The translations under genes were made by a program, and so were the position numbers. The notes below the pieces were generated by a model. It saw only the letters and a program-made list of their open reading frames with translations, did not search any database and was not told the DNA's origin. Shown here one piece after another: positions 44,401-53,610 of a DNA stretch of 64,000 nt; the first letter of the stretch is position 1, and every line of letters starts with the position of its first letter. Source of the DNA: Closterium sp. Naga37s-1 (taxonomy: Eukaryota > Streptophyta > Zygnematophyceae > Desmidiales > Closteriaceae); the NCBI GenBank assembly GCA_947471745.1, contig CANJKZ010000092.1, positions 1,984,001-2,048,000 on the forward strand. Direction: 5' to 3'.

Positions 44401-44524
44401 TGCTAGTGAAACTCTTGCGGTTTTGCCCTGTGAACGCACAAGTGCTGGAGAACACAAGGAACGCTACGATTCCTCTCACAACAGTGCCTTCCCCATAGTC
44501 TAGCTCCCGTTGTAGAGTTTATAT
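41491..44524 (-). pseudogene. E3 pol remnant: protease region, integrase, RT
   Basis: In element sense: 44051-43488 (PELPAPEDKTSPKFG, LILVTIDGSNYYRLDTRG; protease/integrase N-terminal area), 43467-43039 (LDKVHSDFLCL, FIDVATWFVWA) and 43013-42816 (MAERTNRSLVIKTRGLMK; integrase C half). Next are 42395-42108 (the RT lead-in DAAKWRATMAAEVVALKR, ending TWN) and 41846-41491 (NAFLYETVDAIIY, QYGIKQAPSLW). A YVDDLL box lies at about 41540, cut just beyond by E2. Several frameshifts and TAG/TGA stops interrupt every domain. Degenerate GTCGAC-rich repeats lie at 44080-44340. Confidence 0.85.
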
Positions 44525-45972
44525 TGTCAGAATGTTGTATTTGTCTAGCCTGCAGTGGGGTACTCTATAGCGAGTACAGCCCAATCTAGGGTTTCCTATA
44601 TGTACTCAACTGCTTGCTAGTGCAACCCCTCCTTTCTTCATTCTTACTTTCTACTGCTAGTTCTGACATGGTTTCAGAGCAGGTCGACTTCCCTTGGGTC
44701 GATCCTGTGGGTGGGCCCGCCACCTAACTGCTTCCGCTGCTGTTCTGCTTCTCGCGCGCCTCGGGCGCGCGCCGTCTTCCTCCTACCGTGCGCTCGGGGC
44801 GCGCGGCGAGTTTCTGCCCGCCGTGCGCCCCGAGGCGCGCGGCGGTTTTCTGCCGTGGGGGATCCGCGCGCGCCCCCCCCCCCGCCATCCCGTCGCCCGT
44901 CGCGGCGCCCAGGGGGGCCGCGCGTCGCGCTGCCCGTCGCCCGTCGCGGCGCCCTGGGGGCTAGCGCGTCGAACCCCCCCCTCCCGTCGCCCGTCGCGGC
45001 GCCCTGGGGGGCCGCGCGTCGCCCCTCCCGTCGCCCGTCGCGGCGCCCTTGGGGGCCGCGCGTCCCCCCCCTCCCGTCACTCGTCGAGGCGCCCTGGGGG
45101 GCCGCGCGTCGCCCCTCCCGTCGCCCGTCGCGGCGCCCTGGGGGGCCGCGCGTCCCCCCCTCCTGTCACTCGTCGAGGTGCCCTGGGGGCCCGCGCGCCG
45201 CCCCGCTTCTGCTCACACATCGCCCCAGCTGCTGCCCCCGTTTTTGCCCTGCATTTGGGGGTATGGGGGTGGCAAGTATGGGGGTGGCGGGTGTGTGATC
45301 CGTCCCCTACTCCTCCTCCTCCTCCTCCGTCTCCCACTGCTGCAGCTGCCGCTGAGGGGGGTGGGTGTGTGGGAGCCGAGGGTTTAGGGTTTAAGGGGGG
45401 TGCCGTGGGAGTGGAGCTAGGGTTTCAGCAGGGGGTGTGTGAGAGGGGTGTGGGACGGTCGGGGGAGGTTGAGCGGAGGCTGCTGTCTTGTCGTCCGCAG
45501 CGCCTGTAGTCCGGGGCGCACTGTCCTGGTAGCCCAGAGAGTCTGCTGCGCCTGTCGCCCGTGGGTCCGTTGCTCCTGTAGCTCCTCGTAGCCCGTGAGC
45601 CAGTTACTCCAGTAGTCCGGGGCGCACTGTCCCGGTAGCCACTATGCCAGCAGCTCCTGTTGCCCGTGTGTCTGCAGCTTCAGCCGCCGTCTCTCATCTT
45701 CTCTCCTCTCACAGTCCCTCCTCCTTCTCACTTGCCCGCTGTGATTACCTCTAGCTTTGCTTCTTATTGTGAACTCCTGCTATACCTGCTCATTGTGCTG
45801 ATTACACCCCACTTTGGCTATGGGGGTGTGTCAGAATGTTGTATTTGTCTAGCCTGCAGTGGGGTACTCTATAGCGAGTACAGCCCAATCTAGGGTTTCC
45901 TATATGTACTCAACTGCTTGCTAGTGCAACCCCTCCTTTCTTCATTCTTACTTTCTACTGCTAGTTCTGACA
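44525..45972 (+). mobile_element. E7: non-autonomous LTR retroelement (1448 bp)
   Basis: Two 144-bp LTRs (44525-44668, 45829-45972; TGTCAG...CTGACA) look identical along their length. TSD TATAT lies on both sides. Primer site TGGTTTCAGAGC follows the 5' LTR, and CTATGGGGGTG precedes the 3' LTR. The 1160-bp interior has no protease, integrase or RT, only a GC-rich minisatellite leader and a T-rich tail. The near-identical LTRs imply recent insertion, so trans-mobilisation by an E2-like element is likely. Confidence 0.93.
44880..45215 (+). repeat. E7 leader minisatellite, about 40-bp unit
   Basis: About eight copies of a unit with CGTCGCGGCGCCCTGGGGG and GCCGCGCGTC cores. It resembles the E2 leader unit. 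ORFs across it (for example 44694-45509) are unlikely to be genes. Confidence 0.8.
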
Positions 45973-45977
45973 TATAT

Positions 45978-47959
45978 CCGCAGCCTCGACGGGTGCTTCT
46001 TCTTCGACAGGTGGGTCACGGACCATGTCTTTCCAGCTGTGCAAGTAGCGGTAGTGATGGCTAATCCGAGGTGGTTTGCGACGCACTATACAATTTAACA
46101 CCTTGTTCTTGCCCTTGTTGTAGTCGGCAGGGATGCACGAAGGGGCTTGTGAAGTGCTGGCGACGGCGTGCGGGAGATATGGTTTGGTTGAGCGTCGGAG
46201 GTCCGGCGGCTTGCTGGTATGTTGCTATTCCCGATTGTCCTTGCGCATGATTGTTGTTGTTGCCGTTTTCTGCTCCGTTGCACTTGTAGCAGTGCTTAAC
46301 GGTGTGACCCATTTTCTTGGAGTTCTTACATAACAATTTCCTTCGATCTGGTGCTGCTTCTGTGCCTCCTGCTTCTCCTTTTTGTTGCCTTTTTCGTTGT
46401 ACAGGTCGATTTCCTGCTGCTCGGTGAGAAGAGTTGTGCATAGCAATGTTTTGGAAATTGCGCCTTCTGAGTGGAGGAGTGACTTGCGCTGCCGCCACTC
46501 CGGACCCAGGCCCGCGAGGATGATGGTCACGAACACATCGTCAGGGAAGTGTTCACCGCTTTTCTTGAACTGGTCCCTCATATTTCTGCAACGTTTTATG
46601 TACGCTCCTGCCTTCTCGCCAGGAAACATTCTGACGTTGTTGAGCTGGCTTAGTAGACGACTAAGTGTCACTGAGTCTGTTGCCATGTACATTGTGCGCA
46701 ACTACTCCCAGGACTGTTGTGAAGGCGGCCACTGGTTTTTGAAGGAGCAATGTTGAGTGGTTTTGCGGGTGACAAGTTGCGGATCAGGACGGTATAGGTG
46801 AGCAGCGACTCGTTGTAATGCCGCGCCTTCTCCCTAGGCGAGGAAAGGTAATGACCGTCGTTATACATCCAGATCTGCGCGCTTTGAGCCAGGAGCTTGA
46901 ATTTGAAGCTCCAGGTATATAAATCCTTCATGTCAAATGGAGTGCTCGTCTTGAGTTTCGAGGTTGATAAAAACTTGCTCTGAATTAACACCACTGCCTT
47001 GAATTGTGCTTGAGCATGTATTCGCCCTTGGCGATTGTCGATGGTGAACGAGCGATCGTAGTAAGGTCCTTGAGGATCGGGAGGTCTTCTGGCGTAGCTT
47101 GAGCCATCAACGCTCATCAACTGGTGATGGCTCTCTAACAGGGCCTTTGCTAGGATTTAGGACATCCTGAGCCTTCATGGCAACTCTTGAAAATTCTCCA
47201 AAATGCCCTGGCTTTTCAGGGCAAAAGTTCGTAACCATCCTAAAATTTCAGGGCACCAGCATGAGTTCATCCTGATCTCTCAAGGAATGTTTCTACAATA
47301 CATGAGAGAGGTGGAGGGAAATGCACTAGAGGAACGGGATGCCCAATGCATGCATGGTGCGCGGCAAGAAGAATGCCATGCCAGTTTGATGCATATGGTT
47401 TCACTACTAGCCACGCAGAATCTTTGGGGGGAATCAAAACCAGCACACAGACCCCCACACTCCCTTCCTATCCTCCCAACCCCTCCCTTCCCCAACGTCC
47501 TCCCCCTCCCTTCCTCCCTCTTCCCCAACCCATGGGTCAGGGCATTCCTCGCCATTCATCCTGACACTTCAGGGCAAAATTTCACAACCTTCCTGAAATT
47601 TCAGGGCAAAACACATAGATCATCCTGAAGTCACATTGTAAGAATTAGCATCATCCTGCATTTCAGGGCGAACTCCTGATACTATCCTGAAATCAGGGTA
47701 ATCAAGATGTTTGACCTTGATATCGAGGGCCCTGCTCTCCAGGGCGTTGATGCGGGTAATAAGTTGCTCGATGAGAGCAGGATCAACAGATGTCACTCCT
47801 GAGGTGGCATTAGAGGGTTGATGGACAGGATTTTCTCCAGTTTCCCCGCAGTCAGAGTCTGACATAATGAATGTTTGTTCCGCCATATATTTATAATAAA
47901 TTGTTATTGCATAACTTGAGATTTAACAGATCTTATCGTCCAAACTTTCTCTAATTCTA
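45978..47959 (-). pseudogene. E3 gag remnant with zinc knuckle
   Basis: Start region 47886 (MAEQTFIMSDSDCGE). A palindrome-rich insert then intervenes, followed by 47120-46668 (DMKDLYTWSFKFKLLAQS...) and 46701-46225 (LLSQLNNVRMFPGEKAGAYI, FVTIILAGLGPEWRQRKSLL), typical of the Copia UBN2-type Gag. Across a frameshift a CKNSKKMGHTVKHC knuckle appears: the ordinary spacing Cys-x2-Cys-x4-His-x4-Cys with the second Cys replaced by Ser. E7 lies immediately downstream. Confidence 0.8.
47130..47705. repeat. Insertion with repeated CCTGAAATTTCAGGGC palindromic motif
   Basis: About 570 bp break E3 gag. At least six copies of a near-palindrome, consensus TCCTGAAATTTCAGGGCAAA, occur near 47210, 47240, 47560, 47595, 47655 and 47685. 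They cluster towards both ends and are absent from the middle. This layout resembles subterminal repeats of a small DNA transposon, but clear terminal repeats and a TSD were not found. Confidence 0.5.
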
Positions 47960-48223
47960 TGTCAGAATAAGAAAGGGCCTCTGGATAGGATAAGGGTACG
48001 TTCATATGGAGATGTGTCACAATTTTACGCGTCACAAACGCCTAAATCCGAGTCGCGCTCGCAAAAAAATAACGAGTCGCGATCGCCAAATTCCGAGTCG
48101 AGCTCGCCAAATGTGGCGAAATTTGGCGAGCGTGACTCAGTTTTAAACATGTGTGACACATCTCCATAGGAATGTACCCTAAGTCCGCCAGCGTAAGACA
48201 GCGAAAGTCTTTACAGGTTGACC
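47960..48223 (-). repeat. E3 5' LTR, broken by a MITE and by E4
   Basis: It is homologous to 34227-34310 on both sides of the 186-bp MITE. It stops at TGACC (48219-48223), the 5' target copy of E4. The remainder should lie beyond this window. Confidence 0.8.
47994..48179. mobile_element. Tourist/Harbinger-like MITE (186 bp)
   Basis: Terminal inverted repeats of about 28 bp begin GGGTAC and share TATGGAGATGTGTCACA (two mismatches). A TAA target duplication lies at 47991-47993 and 48180-48182. The empty-site order is seen in the other E3 LTR (GGATAAG.C.....AGTAAGAC). TWA target choice and GG-starting ends fit PIF/Harbinger MITEs. The inside has repeated GAGTCG.GCTCGC words and no ORF. Confidence 0.88.
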
Positions 48224-48356
48224 TGTCAAACTGTGTTTGTATATGTGTAGGCTGTAGTGGGGTAGCCTCTACTGAGTACAACACTTTAGGATTAGACCTA
48301 GTACTTGTACTCATCTCATGCTTCTAGTCAACCATTCCCGCACGTTATTTCTGACA
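48224..48356 (+). repeat. E4 5' LTR (133 bp) with 5' target copy TGACC
   Basis: TGTCAA...CTGACA ends. It shares TAGTGGGGTA, GAGTACAACA and TTGTACTCATCTC with E2. Confidence 0.88.
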
Positions 48357-48374
48357 TGGTATCAGAGCGGGTCC
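48357..48374 (+). promoter_or_regulatory. E4 primer-binding site
   Basis: TGGTATCAGAGCGGGTCC: the first 12 bases are the exact initiator-Met tRNA primer site. Confidence 0.88.
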
Positions 48375-49100
48375 ATTCGTAGGACGGCTCCGTTAGGGCC
48401 CACCGCTAGTATCGAACTGCCCGAGCTGCCCGAGCTGCCCGACATGCCCTGCTCGAACAGCGTCCCTCACGCTGCATTGCCTGCGCTACCCCACGCGCTC
48501 TGCCCTGCCCTACGCGATGCCCGCTTGCTGCTCAGCGCGCGACCCGCACGCTGCCCTGCTCGCGCCCTGCTCACGCTGCCTGCACGCGCTCTGCCTGCGC
48601 TCGCCACACGCCCTGCCCGCACGCTGCGCCCGCTGCCCGCACGCTGCCTACGCTGCCCGCGCGCTGCTTGCACCGCACGCGCGCTGCATTTGCTTCCTGC
48701 GCGCTGCTCGCCCCGCCCGCAATCTGCCTACGCACTGCCTGCACCGCCGGCGCCCTGCCCGCGCACCGCGCGCCCTGCCTGCGCACTGCCCGCACGCTGC
48801 TGGCGCTGCCCGCACGCTGCCCCTACGGCCCGTGCCGCCCGTGCTCTGCCCGCACAGCCCGCGCCCTGCCTGCGCCGCCTGCACGCGCCGTGCTGCCCAC
48901 GCTGCAGCTGCTGCTAAGCTGCTGCCGTCGCCCGCGCTGCGCCGCCCTGCCCTGTCGAGCCGTGCCGCCCTGCCCGAGCCGCGCCACGCCGCCCGCGCCG
49001 CGCTGCCCAGCCGATCCGCGCCGCCCTGCCGAACCGCCCAGCTGAGCCGCCCTGCCTAGCCGCCCAGCTGAGCTGCTTTTGCTGCGGTACCTGATTGCTA

Positions 49101-49101
<1 letters not shown>

Positions 49102-49179
<78 letters not shown>
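49102..49179 (+). repeat. (CTG)26 microsatellite upstream of E4 gag
   Basis: About 26 uninterrupted trinucleotides. An in-frame ATG at 49095 would add about 30 leucines to gag; I consider the ATG at 49203 the true start. Confidence 0.92.
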
Positions 49180-49181
<2 letters not shown>

Positions 49182-49202
49182 CTGTCACTGGTATTGCCGA
49201 CT

Positions 49203-51616
49203 ATGGCTACACTTCATGTCCTTACCTTTGACGCGGAGGATCGCCCGATTGGGTTTGATTGCTGGCTCGAGGATCTCCAGCTGTACCTGCAGAGCATGGC
49301 TAGGGGGGACGTTTCACTCTTAGAGCACACGTCCGGTTCTTGCCTTGCCCCTGAGGAGTCAGCTGAGCGTGTTCTTCGTACTCAGTGGCTCACCCGCGAT
49401 GCTGCCACCCGCCTTTCTGTCCGTAATGCCCTCCCGCTAGAGGGAAAAGTCCATTTTGGCCAGCTTAAGACGGCGAAGGAACTCTATGACGCCGTAGTTG
49501 CTCGTTACTCCTCCCCCTCTACTGCTGCCCTAGGCCGTATCATGTTGCCGTACCTCTTTCCTGAACTGTCGGATTTCCGCACTGTCGCTGACCTCATACC
49601 TCTAATGACGCTCGCTACCGTGCCGCTCTCAAGCCGGCCTTTCTGGCTGCGAGCCCGCCTCCGATGTAGATCACTCTCTACTACCTCGTTACCCACCTCC
49701 CTGACTCCCTCCGCGCCGTTAGCGATCACTTTCTTGCTCTTGAACCCACCAAGATCACCCTTGCCTTGTAGGAGAAGCATCTCCCCAAGGCCAAGACCAG
49801 TACTGTCGCTGTATCTGCCTCTCGTGGCAACCCCTGCTCCCCCCTCTTTGAGGGGTGTTCTCCCTCCCTTCTCGTGCCCTCCGTTGCTACTGCTACTGTT
49901 GACTTCCTTCTTACTGAGGAGGTCGGTGCTGCGTCTGCTCCTAGTGGGAGGCGCCGCAGTGGCAAGGGCAAGGAGGGTAAGGGTGGTGGGGGGGGCACTG
50001 GCGGGGGTGGTGGCGGTGGTGGTGGTGTGGGTGGAGGCGGTGGTGGTGGCGGGGGGGGAGGCGGTGGTGGCGGCAGTGGAGGTGGCGGGGGTGGTGGAGG
50101 CGGTGGAGTGGGCGGAGGGGGCTCGGGTGGCGGTCGGGGTGGAGTTGACAGGGGCGGAGGCAATGGGGCAGCGACTGGGGGTGCAGCTCGTGGCGGCGGA
50201 GGCACTGGGGGTGGACAGCAGCAGCAGCCATGCCAGCAGGAGCCACACACCCCTCAGGAGCTTCGTGGGTGGGTTGTCCAGCGTGGCTCCACTGGGGGTA
50301 GTGTTCGTTGCCCGTACATCAGGAGCTCGGGTCCCAAGACTGGTGAGCCCTGTGGGAAGACTGGACACACTGAGTATCGTTGCTTCTGCCGTCTCGAGGA
50401 TGCCTGGCGCACCGAGTATGGAGATGAGCAGGTGATCCCCAACTGGTTAGCATTGCTGGGGAAGGGGGTGGATGTGTTTGCTCTTGACTTTGACAAGATC
50501 AATGCTGGAATCTATGCTATGTATGCTGGTTCTGTTAGTGTTGAGGGTGACTGTTACTCATGCGTGCCGCGTATTGCTAGTGTAGAGGCTGCTGCTCTAG
50601 GTGCTTGTGAGTCTGCTGCCGCAGGTACTGCTTCTGCTGAGGCCTTGCACACCTTCACACTTGACTCAGGCGCGTCTCGCTGCTAAATGCGCGATTGCAC
50701 CATAGTCACACCGGTCACAGCACCTGTCTCAGTCTCTCTGGCTGACCCCTCTGGGGGCCCAGTCGTTGTACGAGCCTCCAGTGTCCTCCATTGTCCGGCG
50801 GTCCCCTCTGGCTCTCTCTCAGGTCTCCACCTCCCCTCGTTCTCTACGAACTTGGTGAGTAACGCTGTCCTCCAGGACGAGTTGGTCAGTACCTTTACTC
50901 CTTGAGGTGAGCGTGTGGCGATCTGTTCAGACTCACGCGCTGGCGAGCACCTCGCCACGTTCACTCGGAGGCCTGGGTCTAGCCTGTACATACTGACCAC
51001 TGAGTCTGCACAGGTGGCTGCGTCAGATCAAGTGGCTGCGTTGGGTCAGTTAGCTGTGTCTTGTTCGTGCCGGCTACTCTCGCACCAGACTCTCCTCTGG
51101 CACCACCGCCTTGGTCACCCCTCCCTCCCGCGCTTGCCTGGCATGTACTCGCGTCTCCTTGTCTCTGGCCTCCCCAGGTCCCTGCCTCCACTCCCGCACT
51201 CGCTTGCACCGCCGTGTCTTCCCTGCGTCGAGGGGCGGCAGCTCGCCGCTCCTCACTCCTCCTCGTTTCCGCCGACCACTGCTCCTCTGCAGACTCTCCA
51301 CATGGGCGTGTGGGGCCCCGCCCGCGTTCGTGGACAGGACCAGGAGCTCTACTTTCTCCTGGTTGTTGACGACTACACGCGCTACACCACGGTCTTCCCC
51401 TTGCGGAGAAAGGCGGATGTTCGCGGTGTTTTGATCCCATAAAACGCTGCTGTTCGTCGCCAGCTGAGCGCGCTGTTTTAGCAAGACCTCCAGGTCCTGT
51501 GACTGCACTCTGACAGAGGCGGTCAGTTTTCCTCCCGCCTCCTTGAGAACTTTCGTCGTGCGGAGGGCATCGCCCAGTTGTTCACGCTTCCGGCCTCCCC
51601 ACAGCAGAATGGGATT
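49203..51616 (+). pseudogene. E4 gag-pol remnant (Gag, knuckle, protease, integrase)
   Basis: Gag starts MATLHVLTFDAEDRPIGFD (49203) and continues to FPELSDFRTVADLI before a frameshift near 49595. Further stops follow. A Gly-rich linker has HTPQELRGWVVQRG, then an atypical knuckle CPYIRS...GEPCGKTGHTEYRC. Protease FTLDSGASRC is followed directly by a TAA (about 50685). Integrase remnants: HRLGHPSLPR, TLHMGVWGPAR (Asp to Gly in the usual MDVWGP), VVDDYTRYTTVFPL, LHSDRGGQFSS, ASPQQNGI. At least four stops disable it. It is the only element here showing the N-terminal Gag of the E2 clade. Confidence 0.88.
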
Positions 51617-51986
51617 TGTGAGGATCGAGGATCGAGTTCAGAATTGAAGAATGAATATTGATTGATTCACCTGGGTACAACACGGGGCTATATATAGTCT
51701 CGACACAAGGGAGGTAACCCAGATGTTACGGGAATGTTCTGGGGGTCACGAAGCGTCCCGAACAAAACCTTCCCGAACTCGGTAGACTGCAATTTGGTGG
51801 CAACCAAAAGGCTTGAGTTTGGTACACGTAACCTGGTTCGGTGCTATAACTATAATAAGACATAGGAATGCACCTAACCTAGGTAATCAAGCATAAGCAT
51901 GCATGATAAATGAAACCTAAGCTAGAAATAGCATAATAATGGCAAGGCAAGCAAGCATAGCTGGCATAAGCCGTCGTACTCTCACA
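51617..51986 (-). repeat. E5 3' LTR (370 bp)
   Basis: TG...CA ends. A TATATATAG word near 51690-51700 is a candidate TATA box in the opposite sense. It begins exactly where E4 homology stops. Confidence 0.8.
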
Positions 51987-51999
51987 CGTCCCCCCCTCA

Positions 52000-53610
52000 A
52001 AGCTGGGTGGCGTGAGAAACACCCTGCTTGACAAGATAGTCCTTGAGAGCACGGCGTGCGTTGCCCATATCAGCTTCTGCAACCCAACTGTCCTCCGATG
52101 GGTCGTACCCCTTCCAGCTTCTGCAACCCAACTGTCCTCCGATGGGTCGTTGCCCATATCAGCCTCGAGGGTCTTGCCGCCGCGGCACCGATGAGTGAGA
52201 ACGCGTTCCACTTCGTACTCTGGTTCATCCTGTACGAGAACAGGTGGTGGTGGGGGTAGCTGCCGTCCCTGGAGCTGTTGGTTGGGGTCCTTGTAGGGCT
52301 TCAGTAGCTGAACATGGAAAGCACTGTGAAGCTTCCGCGTAGTAGGTAAGCGCAAGTAGAATGTTACTGGTGTCACATGTGCCTCAACGTAAAAGGGACC
52401 ACAGAAGCGAGGCCGAAGTTTAGATGGTAGATGAGACAGGTTCAAGTTGCACGTGTTGAGGAGCACCTGATCTCCAACTGCTACCATGTGATCACGTCGC
52501 TGGCGATCGGCATACTGCTTCTGGGAGTTTTGCATCGTGGTGAGGCGTCGCTGAGTCTTTTCTCATAGCTGCTGCATGGTGGTGACGAATTCATGTGCGG
52601 CTTGGACGTGTGCCAGTGTGGTTGGCTACTGTGGTGTAAGTGGTTCCCGTCCGTAGCACAGGAAGAAAGGAGATTTCCCTGTGGCCGCATGTGACGCGTT
52701 GTTGTGAGCGAACTCTAGAGTCAGTAACTGGTGATCCCAGTGGCTGACGTCATCTTTGCAAGCTGTGCGCAGTAACTGTTCAACCACCTGATTGAGTCGC
52801 TCTGTCTGACCGTCAGTCTGGGGGTGGTATGCTGAAGACATTGCAAGCTTTGTCCCCAACAACCCCATGAGTACCCTCCAGAACTTACTCGTGAACTTTG
52901 GATCTCTGTCTGAGATGAGTGTAGCGGGGATGCCGTGGATGGTGATGATGCGGTCGAAGAAGAGGCGAGCAGATGCTTCAACTGTAGCCGTGGCGTTTGT
53001 CAGAGGTCCACTGGTGATCCCCGATTGATCCTAGGGAAGGGTTACAGGCATGTTGGCCTGGGGGGTTATGGGCGCACTGACCCGCTACTTAACAAGCCCT
53101 TTTATCCCAATGGTCTAGTGGTTGGGATTCTGACATGCTATCAGAGCGAAGGTCTCGAGTTCGAGTCCCAGTGTGTGCACTTCGGGCATCCCAGTGCGGG
53201 GGGGTGTCAAAGGTCCACTGGTGATCCCCGATTGATCCTAGGGAAGGGTTACAGGCATGTTGGCCTGGGGGGTTATGGGAGCACTGACCCGCTACTTAAC
53301 AAGCCCTTTTATCCCAATGGTCTAGTGGTTGGGATTCTGACAGCGTTGGTCAGGATGAAGTGACCCATTTTGGAGAACTTGTCGATCACTACGAGTATAG
53401 CGTCATGCCCTCGTGAGGTCGGAGGAAGTCCCGTGACGAAGTCGAGGCTAACGACCTGCCATGGCTGCTCCGGTACGGGTAGAGGCTGGAGTAACCCTGT
53501 GTTTTTCTGCTTGCTACTCTTTATCCGCTGGCACGTGTCGCATGAGGTGACGAACTGCTGCACTATTAGAATAGCAGGCAAAAACGATAAACAGGAAAGG
53601 AGGGATTTCA
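52000..53610 (-). pseudogene. E5 Gypsy integrase with degraded chromodomain-like tail
   Basis: In element sense: zinc-binding end and core start (SCDTCQRIKSSKQ, VVSLDFVTGLPPT, VVIDKFSKMGHF; 53309-53611), interrupted by the TRIM, then SSAYHPQTDGQTERLNQ and FAHNNASHAATG (52868-52626). The C-terminal part follows (GDQVLLNT, LRPRFCGPFYV, HSAFHVQLLKPY). It ends EYEVERVLTHR...DPSEDSWVAEA, a chromodomain-like segment. A 47-bp tandem duplication at about 52073-52165 repeats the SEDSWVAEA-coding stretch. Stops occur in several places. Confidence 0.85.
52998..53342 (+). mobile_element. TRIM: miniature LTR retroelement, 345 bp, with tRNA-like boxes
   Basis: Two 138-bp LTRs (52998-53135, 53205-53342; TGTCA...CTGACA) enclose 69 bp. 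TSD GCGTT is on both sides (52993-52997, 53343-53347). Primer site TGCTATCAGAGC follows the first LTR; the G7-containing tract GCGGGGGGG precedes the second. The LTR 3' end holds TGGTCTAGTGGTTGGGATT, like the D arm/A box of a tRNA. The interior holds GAGTTCGAGTCCC, like a T arm/B box, about 40 bp away. Between them TCTGA-CATGCTA-TCAGA forms an anticodon-arm-sized stem-loop spanning the LTR/primer junction. No ORF. Confidence 0.92.

Larger units (their letters stand above)
34227..48223 (-). mobile_element. E3: old Copia retrotransposon, host of nested insertions
   Basis: Left (3') LTR 34227-34651; right (5') LTR 47960-48223 is incomplete because E4 sits in it. Internal pieces: RNase H 34659-35579, RT/integrase/protease 41491-44524, gag 45978-47959. 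It is interrupted by E2 (TSD AAGCG), E7 (TSD TATAT), a palindrome-rich insert (about 47130-47705) and a MITE in the right LTR (TSD TAA). Its LTRs (about 425 bp) and gag differ from the short-LTR clade, so it is a separate Copia lineage. It has many stops and is the oldest layer of the nest. Confidence 0.85.
48224..51616 (+). mobile_element. E4: Copia retrotransposon, 3' part displaced by E5
   Basis: 5' LTR 48224-48356 (133 bp) followed by a perfect primer site TGGTATCAGAGC. GC-rich leader, (CTG)26, then gag, protease and the integrase core follow, ending abruptly at CAGAATGGGATT where E5 begins. RT, RNase H and the 3' LTR are not in the window. Confidence 0.9.

Noticed and set aside
45380-45393. 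Interstitial telomere (TTTAGGG)2 in E7
   Set aside because: Only two units, inside an element leader; better treated as a telo-box-like motif than as telomeric DNA.
48318-49059. Cys/Ala/Arg-rich ORFs ahead of E4 gag as novel proteins
   Set aside because: They are translations of a GC-rich leader of repeated CTGCCCGCACG words, located between the primer site and gag, where non-coding leader is expected.
53095-53175. A genuine tRNA gene
   Set aside because: Only the D-arm-like and T-arm-like boxes and one central stem fit; there is no acceptor stem, the T stem is poor, and the segment crosses an LTR/primer junction of a TRIM.
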